64,000 nt of DNA from Balaenoptera acutorostrata (lineage: Eukaryota > Chordata > Mammalia > Artiodactyla > Balaenopteridae), in the NCBI RefSeq assembly GCF_949987535.1, contig NC_080082.1, positions 28,313,164 to 28,377,163 on the forward strand, in the 5' to 3' direction. Below, in pieces: positions 9,840-20,073 of the stretch (within the stretch, counting starts at the first letter, position 1; each line of letters opens with the position of its first letter). The notes beneath the pieces were generated by a model. The model saw nothing but the letters and a program-made list of their open reading frames with translations. It ran no database searches and was not told the DNA's origin. The position numbers were made by a program, and so were the translations under genes.

Positions 9840-12230
9840 TGCCTCGCTCGCCCCCACAGGCAGCAGGCAGGCGGTGGGAGGGGAGAGGAAGGGAGCGTGT
9901 GCAGCGACTGAATTCCTTAGGATGTTGCCAAGGAGCTGAGGCGCTCCCAGGCTCCGGGTGAGGGCTCCTGGGAGGGTAATGGGCTGGCTTCTCATACGGG
10001 GACCCGCCTGGGAGGCTGGACAAAGCCTGCTAGGGTTCAAAGGGCCTCCTCTCCTCCCATCTGCTGGGGCCACCTTCCTACTGGGAGCTGGCACACGCCC
10101 TAGGGTCCGACCTGGGGCCCTAGCTCCTAAGTGGGCAGTAAACCAAAGGACAGAAGACTAGAGAATGCTGGCTGCGGGCAAGCCAGGAGGACACAGGGCC
10201 CGTCAGTCTGGGTCTGACGAAGTCTCCTTTGGTCTGGGAGGTAGCTCTCCCACGCCAGGAAGGACCTCCAGCCCTTACCTCTTAAAGCCCCAACACCTGG
10301 GGGACCTTGTTCATCGAAGTATCCTCCGAGCCCAGCATGCAGCCTGGCAAACAGTAGGGGCTCCGTACAGCAAATGCCTGCTGAGAGAATGATCCAGCCC
10401 AACTTCATAGGGACAAATGGGCAAACTGAAGCCCAGAGAGGGGGCAGAATCATGCCAGGTCATAGAGGTCATCAGAGCAGAGAACCCACCTCCCGCTGCC
10501 ACAGAGAAGAGTAGGTGTGAACAGGGCGTGGGCAGTTCAGGCAGGACACAGACAAGAGCCCCGGCCTCCCTGCTTCCAGCCCCCCGACCTGTCCTTTCCT
10601 CATTTGCACCCGCTTCCATCGCTGGCTCTGACCCTCTGTGAGCCCACGGGAAAAACACGGCTGCCAGCCTCACCCCTGGTAACTCAGGGCCTCTCGGTTG
10701 GTCCTTAACTCGGCAGCATGCTTGAAAAAGTCCGGCCCCTCACGGGGCCTCAGTTCTCCATCTGTACAAGGAGGAAGTTGGGCTTATCCACTGAGGAGGG
10801 AGCTGCGCAGCTCTGACTTTCTAGGTTCTCTCTTTGTTAGAGGTGGTGACAACAGGACCAGGCATGATCGGCCATCAGCTCCCACCAAACTGGTATAAGT
10901 GCTTGCTGGGGTAAATGGGTGCAGCACAGCTGCTTTCATGGCTGCTTTTCCTGCAGGCAGTGGCAATAATGCCCAAGACTCTGGAAGAGTCTAACAGGAG
11001 CCTAGCTCAGTCTGGGACAGGAGTTAACTGTGAACCCACTCCCATCTAGGCAAGTCTGGGCTGCCAGCCAGAGCAAAACCAGTTTGTGAGGCACTGTTGC
11101 AGGCTACGGAGCCAGTTGGTCTAGGCTGGGCTGGGTGGAGGGGTCACAGCTCCCAAGGCCAGGGTACCTCTCTCTCACCCAAGCACAGTAAAGCTGCCTA
11201 GGGTGTGGAGCTAAGAGCCTGGACCCTCCTTGACAGGGAGGAGCACCCCTGGCACTGGCCAGTGTCCACTCAGGCTCAGAGAATCTGTTGCAGCCCATGC
11301 AGATACGAAGCTAGTAACCTTCACATCCCTCGGTGTATAGCTGTTGAGGCCCAGAGGGGGACAAGAAGTGAAACAAACTGAGGTCCAAGGCTTTCTGTTC
11401 TGCCCAAGTAGGAGCAGATGAAGAAAAGGGGGAGGAGGAAGAGGAGGAAGAAGAGACGGAGGAGGGGGAGGGCCAGGGGTAGGGGACAAGTGGGAGGAGG
11501 AAGGGGGGAGAAATAGGGAGGAGGGAAGGGGGAGAGGGGAGAGGCAAGAGGCAAGTCCTGGGAAGCCCCACACTTCATTAAGGACAAGACCCGGGTTGGG
11601 CCAGGTATTTGGGGGTAAAGACCCTTGTTCCCTTGGCCCCGGACTATGCTCCAAAGGATTTAGAAAGCAACGGCTTTGGGATCAGATGATCCTGGCTCTG
11701 CCACTATCTTTGTGTGATCTTGGGAGGCTTCCCTGCCCCTCTGAGTTCACACTTACTCTGAGATAGGCACTGTTTTAAGTGCTTTGTATGACTAATTCAG
11801 GAAATCATGACAACAAACCCAGGTGTAAGCAAAATACCATTGTCGTGGTCCATTTTATGGATGGGGAAACTGAGGCATGCAGAAGTTAAGGAATTTTCTG
11901 AGGATCACCAGCCAGGAAGTGGGGGAGCCTGGATTTGCCCCAGCCAGCTGGCTCTGGAGTCTGAGCTCCTGATCACCAGACTATACCACCTCCCTCCATC
12001 CCCACTTCGTGGAATGCTGTGAGAATTGAGTTTGTGCCCTTAAGGTGCCGGTTCAGAGCCTGGCACGAAACAGGTGCCAAAACACAGATATAACACTGCT
12101 TTTCTTTGTTCAGCCCTTGGGAACATCCCCTATCTTCTACTGGCCCAGCTTTCCCTCCCATAAAATTGGAATGGTCACCCCACCTACCTCATCAGGGTGT
12201 TAAGAACTAACTGAGTTTAGATTCAGTTCA
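9840..12230. other. Intergenic region upstream of CX3CL1
   Basis: Mostly unique sequence with MIR-type fragments (about 10330-10500 and 11755-11990) and the polypurine tract. No exon, tRNA or open frame with recognisable homology. The first few hundred bases are presumably the CX3CL1 proximal promoter. Confidence 0.7.
11405..11545 (+). repeat. Polypurine (GGA/GAA)n tract
   Basis: About 140 bp that is almost all purine on the plus strand (AGGAGGAAGAGGAGGAAGAA and related), interrupted by a few pyrimidines. It lies 1.6 kb upstream of the CX3CL1 promoter. It is a typical low-complexity tract able to form triplex DNA in vitro; open frames on the complementary strand here are artefacts. Confidence 0.9.
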
Positions 12231-12455
12231 GACACAGGAGCCAGGCTTTTAGGATGGTGGGACCTGGAGACAAACATGACTCCGCCGCTTATGAGGGGTA
12301 TCACTTTGGGCAAGTGACTTAACCTCTCTGAGCCTCAGCTTCCCCTTCTGTAAAATGGGATGCTAAAGCCACCTCATCAAATCACTCCCTGGAGGAGTTC
12401 ATAAAACTAAGGACTTTCAGAGTGCCTGGCACACAGAAACCATTGGTGTTTGTTA
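12230..12455 (+). repeat. MIR element
   Basis: Nearly full MIR core in the sense direction: 'caagtgacttaacctctctgagcctcag' followed by 'cttctgtaaaatggga' and 'gtgcctggcacacag'. Confidence 0.85.
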
Positions 12456-12689
12456 TTCAGCCCTGATGTGTGCCTAGCACTGTGGTGGGACAGTGTTGGT
12501 GGGGGAGCATAGGCAAATAAGCCAAAGTCTTTGCCCCAAGGAGCCCCAGCTCACTGGCAGGGAGAAGATGCAAGTCCTACCAGAGATTCGAAGGCTGCAG
12601 GTCTTAGGGAGGGAGAGAAGCCTTTGTTCTTGTCTGGGAATCAAGGAAGGCAGGAATGAGAGACGATATTTCAATCAGAAGATGGACAG

Positions 12690-13048
12690 AGGGACTTCCC
12701 TGGTGGCGCAGTGGTTGAGAGTCCTCCAGCCAAAGCAGGGGACATGGGTTCGATCCCTGGTCTGGGAGGATCCCACATGCTGTGGAGCAACTAAGCCCAG
12801 GTGCCACAACTACTGAGTTTGCGGTCTAGAGCCCGCGAGCCACAGCTACTGAGCCTGCGTGCCGCAACTACTGAAGCCTGTGCGCCTAGAGCCCGTGCTC
12901 TGCAGCAAGAGAAGCCACCGCAATGAGAAGCACGTACATCGCTTGCCGCAACTAGAGAAAGCCTGCGCGCAGCAACAAAGACCCAATGCAGCCAAAAATA
13001 AATAAATAAAATAAATTTATTAAAAAAATTTTTTTATTAAAAAGAAAA
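12690..13048 (+). mobile_element. CHR-type SINE
   Basis: tRNA-derived head (GACTTCCCTGGTGGCGCAGT, B box GGTTCGATCCC), CHR body and a TAAATAAATAAA tail. Flanked by imperfect target-site duplications AAGATGGACAG (about 12679) and AAGATGGGCAG (about 13050). Confidence 0.95.
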
Positions 13049-13059
13049 AAAGATGGGCA

Positions 13060-13503
13060 GAATTTTGCTTTTTTTTTTTACATTATCGTTTTGAAAAATT
13101 TGTTAACAGTAAAGAAGAAATGAAACAAAGAGCTTTCCTATCTCTACCACCAAGATTCAATGATTAGTGTTTTTTCATATTTGCTTCATCTTTCTTCTTC
13201 TTTTTTTTTTTTTTGCTAAGCCATCTCAGAGTAAATTATGGTTGCCTGATACTTTGCCCCTTGAATTCTTCAGCATGTACCTCCATTGTATAGACATTGT
13301 CTTACATAAATAGAATACTATTATCCCACCTAACAAAACTAACAATGATTCCTATGTCTTGTAATATTTAGTTAATATTCAAATTTCTCCAATTATCCCA
13401 AAATGTATTTTAAGTTTCTTCTCCTTCCCTCCCTTTTTCTCTCTCCTCCTTCTTTCCTATCTCTCTCTCTCTCTCTCTATCTACCTATTTATCTAACCAT
13501 ACA

Positions 13504-13546
<43 letters not shown>

Positions 13547-13680
13547 TGAACCAGGGTCCAATCTAGGTTCATGCATTGCTTATGGTTATTTCTATTTATT
13601 CTACGATAGACCTCCTTTACATTTTTCATGACATTGACTTTCTGAAGAGTCAGGACCATTGTCTCACACGCTGTTCTCAT
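13060..13680 (-). repeat. Old LINE (L1M/HAL1-like) fragment with CT and TATC microsatellites
   Basis: AT-rich sequence with the order 'acaaagagctttcctatc', 'aaatttctccaattatccc', 'ccagggtccaatctaggttcatgcattgc', recognisable as an old antisense LINE. Within it are a (CT)n run near 13459-13478 and a (TATC)n run at 13504-13546. It resumes after the next SINE to about 14140. Confidence 0.6.
13504..13546 (+). repeat. (TATC)n microsatellite
   Basis: About eleven consecutive TATC units. Likely polymorphic in copy number. Confidence 0.95.
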
Positions 13681-13681
13681 T

Positions 13682-13988
13682 CTTTTTTTTTTTTTTTTCT
13701 TAAATTTATTTATTTAATTATTGTTGGCTGTGTTGGGTCTTTGTTTCTGTGCGAGGGCTTTCTCTAGTTGCGGAGAGCGGGGGCCACTCTTCATCGCGGT
13801 GCGCGGGCCTCTCACCATCGCCGCCTCTCCCGTTGCGGAACACAGGCTCCAGACGCGCAGGCTCAGTAGTTGTGGCTCACGGGCCCAGTTGCTCCGCGGC
13901 ATGTGGGATCCTCCCAGACCAGGGCTCGAACCCATGTCCCCTGCATTGGCAGGCAGACTCTCAACCACTGCGCCACCAGGGAAGCCCC
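13682..13988 (-). mobile_element. CHR-type SINE
   Basis: Reverse orientation: poly(T) and AAATTTATTTATTTAATTAT first, ending in CCACCAGGGAAGCCCC. TCATTCTT flanks both sides (13678 and about 13990) as the target-site duplication. Confidence 0.95.
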
Positions 13989-14906
13989 ATCATTCTTAAT
14001 TTATTGAATTATTTCCTTGTGATGTCATCTAATTTGTTCCTTTACCCTATATATTTCCTGTAAACTGGAAGTTAGATCTAGAGGCCTGATTAGATCTTAG
14101 CTACAAATCCTTGGTAAGAATCCATTATGAGTAATACTTTGTACACCAATCACATCCACCACGATGGACAGGTTATTCCACTATTCTTGAGAGATTGATG
14201 GCCGACCGCTAGATCTCTCCACTGCGGAAGTGTTATTCCCTTTGTGATTCACAAGTAACTTGCCATATGCAGACAGGCAGGATTTTGACTGACCATTCCA
14301 GGCAGAGGGAAAACTTAACCAAGGTGGAAAGCACAGGACCTAGGCAGGGGTTGGGGAACGGTCCAATGCCATTGGTTCTGAGGAAGGAATGGGCAGGGAG
14401 GCTGTAGTTGGACACTTTGAAGCTGGAGTGAGGAAAGAGAATGTTGTTCAGGGGCAAAGGGGAGCTGGGGATCTTCTGAGCTGAGGAATAACTAGAGCAG
14501 CGCTGGGCAGCAGGCAAGTAGGTTCTCTCAGAGTCGGTGGGATGGTAGGGATGGGGGTCTTCCCACCCATACCTCTGCAGGCCCACAGATGGCTGGAGCC
14601 CTGCGTGGGTGTCCCAGAGAGCAGGGAGCCTGTGTCGTTCTTGTGGAACATGAGCGATTCCCCCAGCATTGGAAGCAGAACAGAAACAACATGGGGATCA
14701 GGGTGGGGAGCCCTGGGCACCCCTGTGGGGTCCCAGGATGGTAGGAGGAATGTGGTGGCCAGGGAGGTGGTCATCTCCAGGGCCCCTTGGGAACAGCCTT
14801 CCCTGTCCCAGCCAGTCCTGCCCAGCTCACCTTTTCTGACCAGTAAAGAGGGCTACCCCCATGCACTGGGCATTTCCTCTGTCTGTGCACATGCCTGGCC
14901 ACACCC

Positions 14907-15678
14907 TCTTTTTTAGTGTGGTAAAATATACATCACGTAAAAATTAACATTTTAACCACTTCTAAGTGTTCAGTTCTGTGGCATTAAGTACATTCACATT
15001 GCTGTGCAACCATCACCACAATCCATCTCCAGAACTTTCTCATCTTGCAAAACTGAAACTCCAGACCCGTTAAACAATAACTCCCATTTCCTCCTGCCAC
15101 AGCTCCTGGAAACCACCATTCTGCTTTCTGTTTCTATGCATTTGACTCCTCTAAGAATCATACAGTATCTGTCTTTTTGTGACTGGCTTATTTCACTTAC
15201 CACGATGTCTTCAAAGTTCATCCATGTTGTAGCAGGTGTCAAAATTTCCTTCCTTTTAAGGCGGAATTATATTCCATTGTATGGATAGACCACATTTTGC
15301 TTATGCATCCATCCATCGATGGACACTTGGGTTGTTTCCACCTTCTGGCTATTTCAGAAAATGCTGCAATGAATACGGATGTACAAATATCTGTTCCTGT
15401 CCCTTTCAATTCTTTTCTGTGTATGCCCAGAGGTGGGATTTCTGGATATGGTTGTTCTATGTTTAATTTTTTGAGCAACAGTCACACTGTTTTCTACAGC
15501 GACTGTACCATTTTACATTCCCATCACCAATGCACAAGGGTTCCAATTTCCCTACACCCTCACCAACCTTGTTTGTTTTTTTTTTATAGTAGCCATCTTA
15601 ATGAGTATGAAGTGGTATCTCATTGTGGTTTTGATTTGCATTTCCCAAACGATTAGTGTTGTTAAGCATCTTTTCATG
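14907..15678 (-). mobile_element. L1 3' portion (antisense), left of a solo LTR
   Basis: Classic antisense L1 landmarks: 'catcaccacaatccatctccagaac', 'ttccattgtatggatagaccacattttgctt', 'gatgagtatgaagtggtatctcattgtggttttgatttgc'. Interrupted at 15679 by an LTR and resumed at 16220. Confidence 0.9.
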
Positions 15679-16219
15679 TGTTGGGTAGGAAGAAATTTTC
15701 CTCTACACTTCTAGGTTCTCCTGGCTGGTCTAAGAATTAAATTGGCATGAGACAGATTAACAGGAGAAAAGTCAAACAAAAGTTTAATAACTTGTATATA
15801 TGGGAGAGGCCCAGGAAAACTGAGTAACTTGCCAAAATGGCTGAAACCTTCAGAGGTCGCTGGGGGTAGTGGTTTGGGACTTCAAAGGGGAGGAAGACGA
15901 TCCACAGGGAGATAGAAAAGTGAATGTTTGGTAAATAAATGTTTGCTGGGTCATGCAGAGACAACGGGACACAGAGTGGACCCTGATCTCCAGACGCTGC
16001 CGAGTCCTCCCCACCACAGTTCGCCCCATATTCTTTGCAGATACCTCTGGCGATAGCTCTGTAACTGTGACCAGTCCTTTATCTAAATTCTTTCAGGCAG
16101 TTAAGGCGGAAGTAACAAGGAAAACTTCCCGAGTCTTCTGTTTCTTAAAAATAATCAGCCTAAATTAGTCCTCATGCCAAAGAGACACATTCTGGGGTGG
16201 CAAATATTGCTCCCCTACA
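15679..16219 (+). mobile_element. Solo LTR of an endogenous retrovirus, inserted in L1
   Basis: About 541 bp beginning TGTTGGGTAGG and ending CTCCCCTACA, with a TAAATAAATG poly(A)-type signal near 15931. L1 sequence is continuous across it: 'cttttcatg' on the left and 'atgtgcctgtt...gtctttgcccattttg' on the right. The target-site duplication is about 4 bp (CATG/AATG). No internal retroviral genes are attached, so it arose by LTR-LTR recombination or is a fragment. The exact family was not identified. Confidence 0.7.
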
Positions 16220-16285
16220 ATGTGCCTGTTAACCATCCAAGTCTTTGCCCATTTTGTTATTGGGCTGTCTGTACCTTCTTATGAG
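16220..16285 (-). mobile_element. L1 continuation (antisense), right of the solo LTR
   Basis: 'atgtgcctgttaaccatccaagtctttgccc' is the direct L1 continuation of the segment ending at 15678. Confidence 0.8.
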
Positions 16286-16289
16286 ATTC

Positions 16290-16430
16290 TCACAGCTACA
16301 TGCACCATGTGCTTTTATCGCCCCCTATTCACAGAGGGAGAAATTGAGGCTCAGAGGGACCAAGTAACTTGTTCCAGACACGCAGCCAGTGAGAGTTCCT
16401 ATATCTGTCTGAATCCGTGACCTGTGCCCT
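16290..16430 (-). repeat. MIR fragment
   Basis: 'ttcacagagggagaaattgaggctcagagggaccaagtaacttg' is the antisense MIR core. Confidence 0.75.
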
Positions 16431-16719
16431 TCATCATACTTCTCCATGCCTCCCAGACAATGTTCTATGTGTCTGTAGCTTCAACCCTGGAAATCCCACT
16501 GTGAGAGCCAGATCCAAAAGGGAAAAAAGGCCACTTGTGCCAAGATGTCCATGGAACAGTATGCACACCGAGGAAATAATGAAGATGCACCAAGGGCAGA
16601 GGAGTCCTTTTTTGTTGTTGTTTTGGCAGAGTGAGCTGTGTCCAGGAACTTCAGGGAAGCAGGCCCATTTGAGGGTCCAGGGAAGTTAGCGCCAGATGAA
16701 CTGGGTTTGGAGTGCTCCC

Positions 16720-17110
16720 CAAACCCACTCCCTCTTCCTCCTGGACACACAGCTTGGCTGTACTTCCCAGCATCCCTTGCTGTCAGGGTGGTCATGTGAC
16801 TAAGTTCTGTCAATGGCACATGGGCAGAAGTGATGAGCCCCTCTTCTTGGCCCAGCTCATAAAAAACCTTCCCACAAGCCTCTATTCTCTTTTCCCGTCT
16901 GCTGGATGAGGGAGAGGAGACCTGGTCCTGGAGGTGGGCAGGGCCATGAGAAGGAAGCAACCTGGGTCCTTGAATGACCACATGGATGGAAGGTCGCCCA
17001 CAGACCAGGAATGCCTGATAAGACTTCGTGTGAGAAGAAAAAAACTTCTATGGAGTTGAGCCACTGAGATTTTGGGGGTTGTTTGTTGCAAGTAGCATTT
17101 CCTGACTGAT
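16720..17110 (+). repeat. Ancient interspersed repeat, family not named
   Basis: The order 'ggtcatgtgactaagttctgtcaatggcacatg', 'ctggatgagggagaggagacc' and 'gagccactgagattttgggggttgtttgtt' recurs widely in mammalian genomes. It resembles the old LTR/MaLR or DNA-element class; I cannot assign it with certainty. Confidence 0.45.
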
Positions 17111-17480
17111 ATACTCTCCTCTGCCTCTGTGTCCACCCTTGAAGTGGGAAGGTTGAGACTGGGTTATTGAATGAATGGATGAATATGCTGCTCAAAGATC
17201 TAGACTTGAGGACTGAATGAATGATTTCATCAGCTCCTCCTGACAAGTGGTCCCAGGGTGGACAAATGTCTGGGGTTCCTGGCTGACACTTGCTCAGCTA
17301 CTTCCCAGGTCCTCATGTCTAGCTGGGATTCCCTACCTTCTCACAGGGTGACCTTGGGCAAGCCAGCTCACATATAAATGTCAAGGGCTTCCCCACTGGG
17401 AGAGAGGGGCCATGGGTCCCCTGCCCCACCTCACAGGAACAGCACATGCCAAGGAACAAAACAGACATTGTTGTAGAGGA

Positions 17481-17486
17481 TTTATT
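17481..17486 (-). terminator. CCL22: Candidate CCL22 poly(A) signal
   Basis: AATAAA on the minus strand. The sequence after it (lower coordinates) turns T/GT-rich: TCTGTTTTGTTCC, then CATGTGCTGTTCCTGTGAGG, as expected for a downstream cleavage element. A competing AATAAA lies at 18389-18394. Confidence 0.5.
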
Positions 17487-19153
17487 TTCCAGAAGGCTTG
17501 AGGGGCAAGGGCAAGGGCAGGACAGGAGTGGAGGGAGATCCCAGAACAATTGAAGGCCCTGTGCGTGGGCAGTGGCCAGGTTAACACTTCCAGTGCCTAT
17601 AGTGGGCAAATGACCTTGGGCTCCCGGGGGGACACAAGCCCTGGAAGACACTGAGTTTCATGGCCAGCAAAGCCATATTTTCTGTGACTTGGATCTGAGC
17701 CCCACAGCAATCCCATAAGGTAAGTATTCTCACTCTCAGGTGAGGCTCAGAGAGGTTAGATGGTCTCCTCAGGGTCACACAGCAACAACCACCCTGCCAT
17801 ACTATACCAGGCTCCCTTGGAAAGGAACAAGCACAGATACCTGGGGAAGCCGTGGTCCTCAAAGAGGTGTAGATAAGTCCTAAGTCCCAGTCCTTAGCCT
17901 GGCCCCAGCCACCTGAGAACAACCTCCATCCAAGGCTCTTTCACTTAACTATACCCCACACATTCCTGGTCCAAGGACCAGGAAATCTCTGCCTTGTCCC
18001 CCTTCCACACATTTCTTAAAATTCTTCCAGTCATCCATTTGGCCTTTTAAGCATTTGCCCTCTTTTCTTATACAAATATAACTAGAGCTTATAATACCAA
18101 GCCAAGGGTACTCATTCACCCCATAGCAGGAATTTGGTTGTCAGCTATTTGGGGAAGGAGGAAGAGGAAATTCGGGTCTCTGAAGAGGTCAGGCCTGGAT
18201 GTTGGAGGTTGGAGAAGCAGTAAAAAACCCAAGGGAAGCAAGAAGTTTAAAGAGGTAACATGGGGAAGAAAGGTGAATCTGGGTAAATTTGAGGCTTCAT
18301 AATGAACCCCGCCAGCCCTTCTCTAGATGACCTTGAGTCTCTGTATTGATGTGTGAGAGCCCTTGAGAGGTGGGAGACGGACATTACTTTTATTGATTCA
18401 ATCTGCAGCCTCTTATTGAGCACTGATTCTGAGCCAGGCCCTGTGCTCTGTGCCAGAGGCCGGGAGACAAAAGTAGCTCAGGTGTGGATATTGGTCCAGC
18501 TGGTGGGGCTGGAGGACAAGCTCCCAGTTCCCGAGAATTCTGGGCAGACTGTGATCAGGGCTGTTAAAAGGGGGCAGAGGGCCAGGGGAAGTCTAAAAAA
18601 TGACTCTCAATTACTGGCTGCTTAGGTTGAGTGATGCCCTGGAGGGCTGGTGGGGTTGGACATGTGCAGAGGATGGGGAGACATTCTGGGTGTCAGGAGC
18701 AGCTCGGGAAAAGAGCCAGAAGTGGAAATGTATGACATGGGTTGGGAGAACAGGGAGCCAGAGTCCAACATGCATGAAGGGAAATGAGGCAGGGCTGGAG
18801 GCGAAGGATAAGACCCAGATCTGGAGGGCAGGGATGCCAGGCTCAGGAGCTCTGACCTCAGCCTAGGGCAAAGGGGAGCCATGGAAGGATTTTGAGCAGG
18901 GGAGTGACTGACCAGGACTGTGGACCCTCTGGCTTTGGTGGGGCAGAGGATGGGTTGGAAGGGTAAGTGGGGAGATGAGAGTGACAGTTGGAGGCTTGAC
19001 TGGGAGTGACAGCTGCAGAGATCAAGATCAGGGACCGCTGAGAGGGTTGTTGGCACAGGGTTGTGTCGGGGAGCAGCTGTAACAGCAGGGAGGTGGGGCT
19101 CCATGAGCCTTCCTGGAGGAGCCAAGGCCATGGTCTTCAGGGCAGGGCCTGCC
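17481..19153 (-). other. CCL22: Probable CCL22 3' untranslated region
   Basis: The interval from the stop codon to the best poly(A) signal has no competing gene. Human CCL22 also has a long 3' UTR. It carries a MIR fragment (17680-17800) and an L2/MIR-like fragment (18395-18560). A second AATAAA at 18389-18394 could give a shorter form. That this is transcribed is inference. Confidence 0.5.
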
Positions 19154-19238
19154 TCATTGGTCCAGCCTCTGGAGAGCTTTCTTCACCCAGGGCAGTCTGG
19201 GATCAGCACAGATCTCTCGGTCCCTCACGGTTAGCAAG
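19154..19238 (-). CDS. CCL22: CCL22 coding exon 3 (fourth cysteine, C-terminal helix)
   Basis: Acceptor TTCCAG|CTTGC (AG at 19240-19239). Encodes [20 protein letters not shown] then ALQRLDQ and TGA at 19156-19154. The first C completes a Val codon begun in exon 2. The fourth cysteine and the ADPR-PWVK motif of CCL22 are intact. Confidence 0.95.
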
Positions 19239-20031
19239 CTGGAAGGCGGAGACACCAGGGAGACAAGGAGGCCCCATTAGCATGCAGCAAGGATGCCACA
19301 GCCCCGCTGCAGAACCTTAGCAATTATGAGTCACCTGCTGTAGGCAAACACATTTCTTAAGAAGGAGAGGGGGAGATAAGCAGCAAGGACTTCCCATACC
19401 TTCAGCCCCAGCCATGAGTGCCAGGTCAGGCCAGGAAATAGAATGCCCAGGAGTCCCATAATCTTTGCTGACATTGCTTTGGAAGAGAGTATTGGGTAGT
19501 GGCCAAGAGCATGAACTTTGGAGCCAGCCTATCTGGATTAGAATTCTAGCTCTGCCACATGTTAGCAAGTCCCTTAACTTCTCTGAACCTCAGTTTCCAC
19601 ATCTGTAAAACGGGCATGATAATTCTGGTCCAACCTCATAGGAATTTGATGAAGATTTGTTGAGTTAATATAAACTGGAGTGCTCAGAACAGTGCACAGC
19701 AGACGGTAGGTGATATATAATTGTGCCAGGGCCTGGCCTGAACTTTTAACATTGATTTCCTTAATAAATCCTTACAACAACCCTATGAGCCTCCAATATT
19801 CTATCTACTTCATAGCTGAGGAAAGTGAGGCCCAATGGGGTAAAGCAACTTGCCTAAGTGCCAGAGCTGGTAAGACCTGACACATCGTGCTTGCTGTGAA
19901 CGAGCATCCCTATCCAGGCCCCTCTGAGAGACCTGAGCACAGAGAGGGGAGGTGAACAGTAGCCCAAGACCACATGGCAGTAGTGGGCTAAGGCTTCCAC
20001 TTTTGCCAGAGCTGCAACAAACACCCCTGAT

Positions 20032-20073
<42 letters not shown>

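Noticed and set aside
9599..9961. Plus-strand frame antisense to CX3CL1 exon 1 and promoter
   Set aside because: GC-rich composition and overlap with a conserved exon explain the openness. No homology seen.
13721..14063. Recurring frames with ...[13 protein letters not shown]... or ...[15 protein letters not shown]... at many SINEs
   Set aside because: They are translations of CHR SINEs, seen at every copy on the matching strand, not genes.
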